A stretch of 64,000 nucleotides of DNA from Halanaerobiales bacterium. GTDB lineage: Bacteria; Bacillota; Halanaerobiia; Halanaerobiales; DTU029. The notes beneath the pieces were generated by a model. The model was given only the letters and a program-made list of their open reading frames with translations. It was not told where the DNA came from and searched no databases. A program made the position numbers and the translations under genes. Position 1 is the stretch's first letter; every line of letters begins with the position of its first letter. Of the stretch, positions 1-7,989 are shown piece after piece. The stretch spans positions 1-64,000 of the forward strand of contig JARRCS010000006.1 in assembly GCA_029981855.1 (NCBI GenBank), written 5' to 3'.

Positions 1-151
1 AATTTTTTTGTGTACCTAAATAAATTATTTCCAGATAATCCTATTTATATGAGGAAGATTATTTAAACTGAGATTTATTTAGTCAGATTATATAATTTGA
101 CCAGGTGAAGTAGGGGGAAATAATTTGACATAAAAGATAAGTTTTGAAGTG
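1..151. mobile_element. Probable end of an IS21-type insertion element
   Basis: The dehydrogenase reading frame departs from its family near position 152, and the DNA beyond it is AT-rich with subterminal repeats. The motif TCAAATTAT occurs twice on the minus strand (within about 84-95 and 119-130), separated by a C-rich run. Such repeated subterminal sites are typical of IS21-family ends; the assignment is from memory of the family's style. No transposase is visible because the rest would lie outside the window. A simple deletion junction is the alternative. Confidence 0.35.
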
Positions 152-679
152 GGGTAATGTGCAGTTTAACACACAGGCCAACGGTTCGATATAGACCGTT
201 TCCTCCAGAGTCAGCGAAACAGAAACCATATGATTTCTGGATTCGGCAGGAAAGATCATATACTCAGCCATGGCACCGGGGGCAAGCTGCCGGAAACCAT
301 AAACGGTATTTCTTTCACACATCCAGTAGTAACCCTGTTTACAGTATCTACATTCACCACAGGGTACAATCTGTTCGGATATAACCCGGTCTCCAATTTT
401 AAAACCATGCTTTTCAGCCGCTCCCTCTCCTAGAGCAACAACCTTACCAACAAACTCATGTCCGGGAATAATCGGTGGCTGACAGTAACCGGAGCGGTGG
501 TCATCTCCCCAGAAAAGCGGGGCACCGCTGTAGCACTTGAAATCACTAGCACAAATGCCAACCCCTTCAACCCTAACCAAAACCTCTCCCGTTTCAGGCT
601 GCGGAACATCAACTTCCTCCAGTCTATAATCCTCAGGACCATGACATACGATAGCTTTCATCTTTTTCGGCACAGTCAT
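83..679 (-). pseudogene. Truncated zinc-dependent alcohol/polyol dehydrogenase
   Basis: The first ~172 residues are the N-terminal catalytic (GroES-like) domain of a medium-chain zinc dehydrogenase. They carry the catalytic-zinc region GICASD and GHEF and a structural-zinc cluster CGECRYCKQGYYWMC. Family members run to about 340-350 residues; here homology stops after EPLACVLN and a 26-residue unrelated tail follows to a stop, so the Rossmann NAD-binding domain is missing. A good ribosome binding site (AAGGAGC) precedes the start. As the last gene of the aldolase-MFS-LacI group it probably oxidised a sugar alcohol or sugar acid. The truncation coincides with a putative mobile-element end. Confidence 0.8.
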
Positions 680-872
680 AAATATTAGCTCCTTTTTTTA
701 ATAATTATTAGTATTACTATATTTATTTTTTCTTGATTATGACTTTTTTGTATAGTATCTATTTAGATTGTATTTAAATGAATTGCAAGTTAAGCATCAT
801 TATGTTTAATGAAAAAATTCATTATAGTTAAATGAATGGTACCAGTGTTATTTAGGTGAATCGTATGATAAT

Positions 873-1883
873 TTAAATTAAAGCTTTACATGATTTTCTG
901 ATCGATAACTCCGGCTCTAAAATTATTTTCCGTTGTTTTAATTCTTCCTGATTAATGACTTTTATAATTGTCTCGGCAGCCAGCTGACCGGTATAATAAG
1001 GGAATTGATTAACAGTTGTTAATCCCGAATATAACTCATTGAGAATTGGTATATCGCCATAACCAATTACAGAAAAATCATCAGAGGAATAACCACTCTC
1101 AAAAATTGCATTCATTGCCCCGATGGCAATTTGATCACTGGCAGTAAAAATTGCTGTAGGGCGGTCCTTTAAAGATAGCAACTTCTTTACTCCCAAATAA
1201 CCTCCCTTTTCGTAAGGGGTTTCATTAATAACATACTTTTCATTTAAAGGTATTTTATTATCCTCCAATGCCTTTTTATAGCCACGTAGTTTATATTTAT
1301 ATGTTGTAAAATCAACATTCCCATTTATAAAACCTATTTTCTTGTGACCCAGGCTGAGAAAATAGTTAACAGCCTTATAAGCACCATTAACCTCGTCAGT
1401 CATAACCGAATAAACATTCGAACCAATAATATAATCATTAATCATTAGAACGGGAAGTTTTTTGCTTAACTCAACTATATGTTTATTGTTTTCAAAACCT
1501 GTGGGTCTGGTTCCCAGAAAGATTATGCCATCTACATGCTTCTCCAAAAGTGTCTTGATATACTTTTTCTCTTTGGTAATGCTTTCATCAGTATTACACA
1601 AAAAAATGTTATAATTTTGCTTCTCTAATTCGTCTTCTATTCCCTTAATCACCGCCGGATAGAAGAGATTATTCAGATCCGGTAATATTACTCCTATTGT
1701 GTTAATACTCTTTTTAATCAAACCTCTGGCAAAGACATTCGGCTTGAAATTCAACTCTTTAATGACCTTTTCCACTTTATCCTTTGTTTCTTTTGAAACC
1801 TGTGAAGAATTATTTAAAACCCTGGAAACGGTAGCGATAGAAACATTTGCTTTTTCGGCTATATCTCTAATTGTAATTGGCAT
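873..1883 (-). CDS. LacI/GalR-family transcriptional regulator
   Basis: 336 residues, full length for the family. Residues 3-24 form the LacI-type helix-turn-helix (TIRDIAEKANVSIATVSRVLN), followed by the hinge (FKPNVFARGL) and a periplasmic-binding-protein-like effector domain to the C-terminus. The ATG is preceded by AGGTGG at a 6-base spacing. It lies between the MFS transporter remnant and the dehydrogenase remnant on the same strand, so it most likely controls this sugar operon and itself. Two dyad sequences upstream (1903-1920, 2054-2065) share AACTGTTTTC and are candidate operators. The sugar ligand cannot be read from the sequence. Confidence 0.9.
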   Translation of the reverse strand: MPITIRDIAEKANVSIATVSRVLNNSSQVSKETKDKVEKVIKELNFKPNVFARGLIKKSINTIGVILPDLNNLFYPAVIKGIEDELEKQNYNIFLCNTDESITKEKKYIKTLLEKHVDGIIFLGTRPTGFENNKHIVELSKKLPVLMINDYIIGSNVYSVMTDEVNGAYKAVNYFLSLGHKKIGFINGNVDFTTYKYKLRGYKKALEDNKIPLNEKYVINETPYEKGGYLGVKKLLSLKDRPTAIFTASDQIAIGAMNAIFESGYSSDDFSVIGYGDIPILNELYSGLTTVNQFPYYTGQLAAETIIKVINQEELKQRKIILEPELSIRKSCKALI

Positions 1884-1902
1884 GAAAAACCACCTAATTA
1901 AT

Positions 1903-1920
1903 GTAACTGTTTTCAGTAAC
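1903..1920. promoter_or_regulatory. Candidate LacI-type operator 1
   Basis: An imperfect dyad, GTAACTGTTTTCAGTAAC, lies 20 bases upstream of the LacI-type start codon. It shares the core AACTGTTTTC with a second site about 150 bases upstream. Position and shared core suggest autoregulation; binding is inferred. Confidence 0.4.
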
Positions 1921-2053
1921 TTATAATATATATTAATATATATTCTAGTTATTTTTTAAAAATCCTCTTTCTTTATTGAAAAAAATTTTTTCTATCCAAT
2001 TTTTCCCCTTTTAAAAATATTAGAATAAATTATAGTTTTAAGGTTATTAATAT

Positions 2054-2065
2054 GAAACTGTTTTC
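2054..2065. promoter_or_regulatory. Candidate LacI-type operator 2
   Basis: GAAACTGTTTTC is a near-palindrome (10 of 12 positions symmetric) of the length and style bound by LacI-family proteins. It sits between the MFS remnant and the regulator gene and shares the core AACTGTTTTC with the site at 1903-1920. Confidence 0.4.
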
Positions 2066-2125
2066 GAGCATTTATTTATATATTCTACATCTTTCAAAAA
2101 AATCCTCTTTTTAGATAAAAATTTT

Positions 2126-2950
2126 TCACTCATAATTTCGGAGAACAATTAATTGGAGAATAAGGATAATTAATAAGGGAATTATAAAAAAACTTAACCC
2201 TAATCTCACCTGATAAACATTTCCAATATACCTGGAGATAAATGGAATTATCATTCCGCCAAGGGCACTGGCAGCCATCATCATGCCAAAGGCTGTTGCA
2301 TGATATTGACCGGAGAATTTATTGGATAACGCCATAATCAACGGTCAGATTGCAGATAAACCCAGTCCTAAGAAGGAAAAAGAGATTCCAGTAGATATAT
2401 ATCCATTACTCAGCAAAGTTAGAACCAGTGATAATAATGAAAAAAAAGTTAAAGCGATGATCACTTTACATAGTTGGTAACGATTCCCCGATAGGCCTAT
2501 TAATATTCTTCCCAATACCATAAAACCCCAGAAGGCTGAAAGAATAACACTGGGGAATAAGATGGAGTCCCCTATAGTTTTGGTGTAATTTGTTATATTA
2601 AAGGCAACCCCCTGTTCAACACCGACATACATAAAAATAGTTATGGCTAGTAGAATAATAATCGAGCGTTTAATTACCTTTTATCTTTTCCGGAAGAGAT
2701 TCAGTATAACCTTTTATCGGCAGCCGCCAGAAATATAACACATATAATCCCGAAATAACCGCAAAGATATCATATAGAGTCCTCCAGTTATAACCTGCAG
2801 AGATACCAGGGCACCCAGACAGAAAAAGGCCTGTGATATATTGATCATACTGGTTTCATTCTCCTTATTTAGGTCAACCAAGAGAGTAGTCATAATGCCT
2901 TCTACTACCCCGTATCAGCCACCGATAAAAAACACACCAATAATATATAT
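2126..2950 (-). pseudogene. MFS sugar transporter, C-terminal part (broken)
   Basis: Minus-strand translation gives membrane segments of a major-facilitator permease, but the frame is broken repeatedly. An in-frame TGA at 2345-2347 falls where a tryptophan is expected (GLGLSAI-stop-PLIMALSNKFSG). Another TGA lies near 2916, and frame changes occur between about 2640 and 2860, where pieces such as WRTLYDIFAVISGLYVLYF and MTTLLVDLNKENETSMI lie in different frames. The N-terminal part is at 4679-5051, separated by the IS1380-type element. The gene follows the aldolase in the same direction and was probably its sugar importer. Confidence 0.8.
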
Positions 2951-3066
2951 CCCGAAATATTCATAACTGATAACCCCAAGTTTAATAAAGCCCATAATAA
3001 CAACAATCTACTAAAAACAACTTTTTCACTAAATAAGTGAAAAAGATTTCCTATAAATATAGAAAA

Positions 3067-3124
3067 GAAAGCCCTCATCCTTTATAATTAAAGTAGTCAC
3101 AACAAACCATAAAGGAGGGCTTTC
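3067..3124 (+). promoter_or_regulatory. Hairpin covering the transposase ribosome binding site
   Basis: Arm 3067-3085 (GAAAGCCCTC AT CCTTTAT) pairs with arm 3109-3124 (ATAAAGGAGGGCTTTC), with a two-base bulge and a 23-base loop. The downstream arm contains the Shine-Dalgarno sequence AAGGAGG, two bases before the ATG at 3127. A read-through transcript entering from outside would fold this stem and hide the start, a known way for insertion sequences to limit transposase made from flanking promoters. Confidence 0.6.
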
Positions 3125-3126
3125 TA

Positions 3127-4458
3127 ATGACTACTATATATAATTTTAGGATGAATTGCAAGACAAATGTTAAAATAAATTTTAATGGTGGTGATTTATC
3201 TTCTGATTCTGGGCTATTACTTTATAAAGATTTCATTGAGGCAATGAATATAAAAGAAACCCTTATCCAGAACATTTCTTCTTTAAATGATGGTAAAAAT
3301 CACAGAAAACATGAAAATATTGATGTCCTTTTACAAAAAACATATCAGAAAATAGCAGGTTATCATACCGATAGTGCTGCCGATAAACTCAGGAATGACC
3401 CTGTATTACAAGAAGTAACTGATAAGGATAATTTAGCATCACAGCCTACAATATCCAGGTATAATAACTCTTTAACCAAAGATTCGATGAAAGAATTTCA
3501 ACAGGCAAATTTAGCTATTTTAGATACTGCTTACCAGATTGAAAAGCCCAATTTATTCGTTTATGACCTTGATTCCACTCATGTTAATACATGTGGTGAA
3601 CAATATGGTTCAGCTTATAATAGCCATTATGGAGAAACAGGATTTCATCCTTTGGTCATGTTTAATGGCCATAATGGAGACTTTCTTAAAGGCTTGCTGA
3701 GAGCAGGTAATGTTTATACCAGCAGAGATGTTGTACGGTTTGCTGAAGATGTTTTTATACGACATCAAAATAATTATCCTGAGAGTAAAAAATATGTCAG
3801 GGCTGATAGTGGATTTGCTAAACCAGCACTTTATCAATGCTGTGAAAGACATAATATACAGTATGCAATTCGCTTGAAAGCTAATAGTATTTTGTATAAA
3901 AAAGCTGAATTCCTGTTAGAGAAATTAAATCAAAAAGTTAGCAGCTCAAAAAACGGGTATGGGGTTGTATATGGTTCTTTTTCCTATAAAGCAGGTAGTT
4001 GGATAAAAGAACGCAGGGTAGTGGTTAAAATTGAACAAAAACCAGAAAAACTATTTCCTGACTATACTTTTGTAGTAACTAACCTTGATGCCAAACCTAA
4101 AGCTGTAATTAAATTTTACAGTAAAAGAGGTACTATGGAAAACTTCATTAAAGAAAGCAAATATGGTTTTGCTTTAGATAAGTTATCAAGTACTGATTAC
4201 TGGGCCAATGCTAATAAGTTACAGCATACTATACTTGCCTATAATATTCACAATTTAATGCGTAGATTATGTTTTCCAGAAGAACATCAAAAAGATACTA
4301 TACAAACCACCAGGTTAAAAATCATAAAAATAGCAGGTAGAAAAGTAACCTCTGGTAGATATACCTATTTCAAATTAAGTAGTCATGCAGTATATAAAGA
4401 TCTTTTTCTTGAGATTCATAACAACATAAGGAAGATAGCCTATTCAAAAGCAGCATAA
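3127..4458 (+). CDS. IS1380-family transposase
   Basis: 443 residues, full length and uninterrupted. The N-terminus (NFNGGDLSSDSGLLLYKDFIEA) is the typical opening of the IS1380 / DDE_Tnp_1 group 4 transposases. A DDE catalytic core is suggested by YDLDSTH (around residue 147), RADSGF (around 226) and the late acidic segment TMENFIKESKYGF (around 340). The start is set by AAGGAGG seven bases before the ATG, although that site lies inside a hairpin. The gene is on the plus strand inside inverted ends, against the surrounding minus-strand genes. It looks intact, so the element could still be active. Confidence 0.93.
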   Translation: MTTIYNFRMNCKTNVKINFNGGDLSSDSGLLLYKDFIEAMNIKETLIQNISSLNDGKNHRKHENIDVLLQKTYQKIAGYHTDSAADKLRNDPVLQEVTDKDNLASQPTISRYNNSLTKDSMKEFQQANLAILDTAYQIEKPNLFVYDLDSTHVNTCGEQYGSAYNSHYGETGFHPLVMFNGHNGDFLKGLLRAGNVYTSRDVVRFAEDVFIRHQNNYPESKKYVRADSGFAKPALYQCCERHNIQYAIRLKANSILYKKAEFLLEKLNQKVSSSKNGYGVVYGSFSYKAGSWIKERRVVVKIEQKPEKLFPDYTFVVTNLDAKPKAVIKFYSKRGTMENFIKESKYGFALDKLSSTDYWANANKLQHTILAYNIHNLMRRLCFPEEHQKDTIQTTRLKIIKIAGRKVTSGRYTYFKLSSHAVYKDLFLEIHNNIRKIAYSKAA

Positions 4459-4678
4459 CTACATTAATTTAGTAATAAAGTATTTTTTTAAAAAAGAATG
4501 TATTGATACCCAGGGATAACTATACTCATTTTGTTACCTTATTTTTCTTTTGTTGTTTTATTTCACCATTTAGTTGTTTAGTCTATAGATTTAAAACTTA
4601 ATTTTGTTTATAATGGCATAAAAAATTATGTTTTGAACATCAAATTTCATTTGATTTTTGCTCTATGAATATTTCGGG

Positions 4679-5051
4679 ATATATTATCATATTTTTAGAG
4701 ATTATACTTAAAATCGGACCGAGAAATAACAAGAAAAAGGATAAACAGGTAACAAATTTACTTCCATACTTATCGGCTAACTCACCTGTAATTAAAGGCA
4801 GCAAAAAAAATACCGACGAAATTAAAGGAAACCAGCAGACCTGAATATACCCCTATTACCTGGAAAAAACGGCTGATATCATCTATGGAACGCTGAAAAA
4901 CCGACATATATAAAACCAGCAGGGTTAAGGAAAAATAAACAATGTAATTTATCCTCACCTTTTTATCAAGGCTAAGTAACCTTCCTGTTTCTCTATAATC
5001 TATCGAAGACCCCTTCTTCAGTTTCTTGTATTTATATTGTCTCATCTTCAC
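4679..5051 (-). pseudogene. MFS sugar transporter, N-terminal part (frameshifted, cut by IS)
   Basis: The gene starts six bases after the aldolase stop and reads through the first two membrane segments (INYIVYFSLTLLVLYM, IGVYSGLLVSFNFVGIFF). At an eight-A run (4803-4810 on the plus strand) the frame is lost. Allowing one base fewer restores VGIFLLPLITGELADKYGSKF, which contains the characteristic MFS loop motif G-x-LADKYG. The homology ends at 4679, the edge of the IS1380-type element. It continues, degenerate, at 2126-2950. Confidence 0.75.
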
Positions 5052-5057
5052 TTATGA

Positions 5058-5933
5058 TCACTCCTTATCTTGCTCAGCCAGCGGCCTGGTTCTGAAGATT
5101 TCCATCTGCTCCATCGTTACTTCCTTTACCTTCCTCTGGGCAATAAGTATAAGTTCCGGCAGATCAATATATCTCTCTTTGTCCGAGAGCTCTTTTCTAA
5201 CGGCCTCAACAGCTGAAACTGAGTTTCCCGTAAAAAAATTAATCTTATTGATCCCACTAGCTATAACCTTACGGAAATCCTCCCGGCTGAGTCCGGTTCC
5301 ACCGTGGAGAACGAGCGGAATATCAACCCTTTTTCTGATCTCCTTTAAGCGTGCAAAATCCAGGCGGGGTTCATCCTTATAGACTCCGTGGACGGTTCCG
5401 ATAGAGACGGCTAGGGCATCGATTCCCGTCTCCTTTACAAACCTCTCAGCTTCCTCCGGTTCGGTAAAGGCACTTGTATCTGCCTCATTTGCACTCCCGG
5501 GCTCACCCTCTAACCCGGCCACATGTCCCAATTCTGCTTCAACACTGACCCCGGCTGCATGAGCAATCCTGACTATCTCCCTGGTCCGGGCAACATTCTC
5601 CTTATAGGGAAGTTTGGATCCATCAAACATAACCGAAGTAAAACCATAGTGGATGGCCTTAATGATATTCTCATAGGTATAACCGTGATCCAGATGTATC
5701 ACCATAGGAGCGGGAGAGCGGTGTACCCTGTCTAGCAGGTAATGCATGAAATTATCCATATCAAGAATCTGAAAGTGAACCTCAGCAATATTGATAATTA
5801 CCGGTAATCCCTTTTCTTCAGCAGCCCGGATAACTCCTTCAGCCATAACATAATTGGCAATATTAAAAGCACCGACCGCATACCTCTGGTCAACTGAAAA
5901 TTGCAACGCTTCCTTTAATGTTAACAATGGCAT
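5058..5933 (-). CDS. Class II fructose/tagatose-bisphosphate aldolase family protein
   Basis: 291 residues, normal length for the zinc-dependent class II family. The metal and substrate motifs are present in order: HLDHG (around 80), EAELGHVAG (around 133), SIGTVHG (around 177), VLHGGTGL (around 209) and INFFTGNS for the phosphate end. The enzyme cleaves a ketose bisphosphate to dihydroxyacetone phosphate and an aldehyde phosphate. Its linkage to a LacI regulator, an MFS importer and a polyol-type dehydrogenase suggests a peripheral sugar rather than glycolysis. It is the first and apparently only intact enzyme gene of this operon. Substrate choice (fructose, tagatose or another ketose phosphate) cannot be settled from sequence. 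Confidence 0.88.
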   Translation of the reverse strand: MPLLTLKEALQFSVDQRYAVGAFNIANYVMAEGVIRAAEEKGLPVIINIAEVHFQILDMDNFMHYLLDRVHRSPAPMVIHLDHGYTYENIIKAIHYGFTSVMFDGSKLPYKENVARTREIVRIAHAAGVSVEAELGHVAGLEGEPGSANEADTSAFTEPEEAERFVKETGIDALAVSIGTVHGVYKDEPRLDFARLKEIRKRVDIPLVLHGGTGLSREDFRKVIASGINKINFFTGNSVSAVEAVRKELSDKERYIDLPELILIAQRKVKEVTMEQMEIFRTRPLAEQDKE

Positions 5934-6005
5934 AATTATTACTCCCTTTCTATTTTATTAATACTTTCATTTTATATTTTGCTCATAAAAATATAATTAA
6001 TATCT

Positions 6006-6929
6006 CTACACAGCCTCGACTTCCTCAACTTCTACCCCGGTCTGCTTCTCCCGGGAGTAGAAATAGAGGGCCACCAGAGTGGCAAGATAAGGGACCATCT
6101 GGGTAAACTGGGAGGGAATGGCCGTCCCCTGGAGGGTAAGGCCCAGCCCCTCGAAGAAACCGAAGACCAGTGACATCAGCAGTATCCCCAGGGGCCTTCC
6201 CTGAATCAAGATAATTACCGCCAGGGCAATCCAGCCCCTCCCGTTGGACATATTCTCGGCAAAGAGGTTAACATAACCCAGGGAGAGGAAAACCCCGGCC
6301 AGACCACATAAAATACCCGAATAGAAGATGGAGATACTCTTGACACTGCTGGAATTAACCCCGACGGAATCAACAGTCCGGGCATCTTCACCGGTGGCCC
6401 TGATCCTCAGGCCGAATCTGGTCTTATAGACATGAAACTGAACCAACAGAGCGGCCAGTAAGGCAACATAGACGATAAAGGGATAACCGCTGATGAGCTT
6501 ACCTAGCACCGGAATATCATGTAGCAAAGGAATCTTCCAGGTAGGAATAGCCACTATCTCCGGGGACATAAAGGCCCCTTTGACATCGAAGATCTGCCGC
6601 AGGAGATAGGTCGTTCCCCCCAGGGCCAGCATATTAATGGCAATCCCGGTTACAAACTCATCGGTTTTTAAATAAACAGCAAAGATGATAAAGATCAGTG
6701 CTGCCAGGATCCCTCCGGCCAGGCCAAATAAAAGCCCAATAACCCAGGAACCGAAGAGATAGCTTCCCAGGACGGCCATAAAGGCCCCGATGAGCATCAT
6801 CCCCTCCATGGCGATATTAAAGATATTGGAGTAGAAGGTATAGGTTCCTCCAAGAGCAGCCAGCAGAACCGGTGTTGCTGCCATTATGGTTGAGCGGAGC
6901 AGTTCAATCAAAAGCTGCATCACTATCAT
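6006..6929 (-). CDS. BMP-type nucleoside ABC transporter, permease 2
   Basis: About 307 residues with roughly eight to ten hydrophobic segments. It contains the branched-chain/ribose permease signature area (GLRIRATGEDARTVDSVGVN) typical of the YufQ/NupQ-like permease of BMP-family nucleoside importers. Its start overlaps the end of permease 1 by 26 bases, so the two are translationally coupled. ATG codons at 6929 and 6920 are both possible. It closes a four-gene set: binding protein, double ATPase, permease 1, permease 2. The linked purine-degradation island downstream in the window suggests nucleosides or purines as cargo; this is inferred. Confidence 0.88.
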   Translation of the reverse strand: MIVMQLLIELLRSTIMAATPVLLAALGGTYTFYSNIFNIAMEGMMLIGAFMAVLGSYLFGSWVIGLLFGLAGGILAALIFIIFAVYLKTDEFVTGIAINMLALGGTTYLLRQIFDVKGAFMSPEIVAIPTWKIPLLHDIPVLGKLISGYPFIVYVALLAALLVQFHVYKTRFGLRIRATGEDARTVDSVGVNSSSVKSISIFYSGILCGLAGVFLSLGYVNLFAENMSNGRGWIALAVIILIQGRPLGILLMSLVFGFFEGLGLTLQGTAIPSQFTQMVPYLATLVALYFYSREKQTGVEVEEVEAV

Positions 6930-7989
6930 CCCCCTTACTAACTCTCTCCTGGCTCCTGACTTTCCGGAGCCTGAGCAGGACAGAGATTCTATTAAAGAGA
7001 AGATGGGCCGATTCGCGACTGGCCACTACAAAGAGGACGGTTATCGCCTGCAGTACCAGAACGAACTCGGAGGGTACCGAGGTCTCCAGTTCCATCCCCA
7101 TAGCCCCGGTCTGGAGCATGGCAAAGAAGAGGGCATATAAACCGGTACCGATCACCCCGTTATTAGCCACAATAGCAATCATAACCCCATCCCAGCCGTA
7201 ATTGGCATCAATCCCCTTAACAAACCGGTGCTGCATACCACCGAGGACCATGATAGCCCCGGCCAGACCTGCCAGGGCACCACTCACCAGCATTACCCTG
7301 ACATAGTTCTTCTGGTTATCACAACCACCTACTTTGGCAAAGAGGGCATTCCGGCCCATAACCTTCCATTCATAACCTATCTTGGTATAATTCCAGATGA
7401 AGTAGATAACGGCCAGAGCAGCTACCGCCAGGAAGAAGGCAAAGTTTAAGCCACCAAACTGGGGGAACCACCCTCCCCTGTTAATCATCGGGGTCATCGG
7501 GGAGTACATCTTCTCATCGATCATCGGACCGGAAATGAGATAAAGGGTAAAGAACCCGGCCAGGAAGTTGAGCATCAAAGTGGTGATAAACTCATCCATA
7601 TTGAATTTAACCCGTAAAAAGGCAGCAATTCCGGCATAGAAGGCACCGGCAGAGAGAGCAACAGCTATCAAGAGCGGGATCATCACCGGAGCCGGCAGGT
7701 CAACCCAGAGCCCCACTGCCGTCACACCCATGGCCCCGATCAGAAACTGACCCACCTGACCGAGGTTTACCGCACCACTGGCAAAGCCGATAGCAGCAGA
7801 CAACCCTGTCAGGATCAGCGGAGCCGCTTTATTCAGAGTCGTAAAGAGGGCAAACCTGGAGAAGAGGCTGTAGCTAAAGAGCTGATAATAGCTGGCAGCC
7901 GGGTTATATCCCTGCAAAGCCATGATAATAAATCCGGCCAGAAAAGCGACAATAATACCGATAAATGCGGTTATGATCTGTTTTTTCAT
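6904..7989 (-). CDS. BMP-type nucleoside ABC transporter, permease 1
   Basis: 361 residues, a multi-spanning inner-membrane permease of the YufP/NupP type. The N-terminal segment IITAFIGIIVAFLAGFIIM is a membrane anchor. Features of the family include LTGLSAAIGFASGAVNLGQVGQFLIGA and the coupling-loop segment YEWKVMGRNALFAKVGG, where the ATPase would dock. Its first base overlaps the last base of the ATPase gene (7989), and the next permease overlaps its end. The charged tail after the last membrane segment is slightly long. It acts as a heterodimer with permease 2. Confidence 0.88.
   Translation of the reverse strand: MKKQIITAFIGIIVAFLAGFIIMALQGYNPAASYYQLFSYSLFSRFALFTTLNKAAPLILTGLSAAIGFASGAVNLGQVGQFLIGAMGVTAVGLWVDLPAPVMIPLLIAVALSAGAFYAGIAAFLRVKFNMDEFITTLMLNFLAGFFTLYLISGPMIDEKMYSPMTPMINRGGWFPQFGGLNFAFFLAVAALAVIYFIWNYTKIGYEWKVMGRNALFAKVGGCDNQKNYVRVMLVSGALAGLAGAIMVLGGMQHRFVKGIDANYGWDGVMIAIVANNGVIGTGLYALFFAMLQTGAMGMELETSVPSEFVLVLQAITVLFVVASRESAHLLFNRISVLLRLRKVRSQERVSKGDDSDAAFD

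Larger units (their letters stand above)
2951..4678 (+). mobile_element. Complete IS1380-family insertion sequence
   Basis: A 15-bp perfect terminal inverted repeat, CCCGAAATATTCATA, lies at 2951-2965 and, inverted, at 4664-4678. The enclosed 1728 bp carry a single full-length transposase gene; this length is normal for IS1380-family elements. The flanks both read ATATAT next to the element, compatible with a short AT target duplication (ATAT, 4 bp). Because ATAT is self-complementary, the matching sequence appears to extend to 21 bp. The element interrupts the MFS transporter gene. Confidence 0.85.

Noticed and set aside
2345-2347. In-frame TGA at a tryptophan position of the MFS gene, possible UGA recoding
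   Set aside because: The same gene has frameshifts and an inserted IS, and TGA is used as a normal stop by many genes in the window, so it is a nonsense mutation.
2945-4684. A 21-bp inverted repeat suggesting an inversion of part of the MFS gene
   Set aside because: The repeat is explained by 15-bp terminal inverted repeats of the IS1380-type element plus a self-complementary ATATAT flank.
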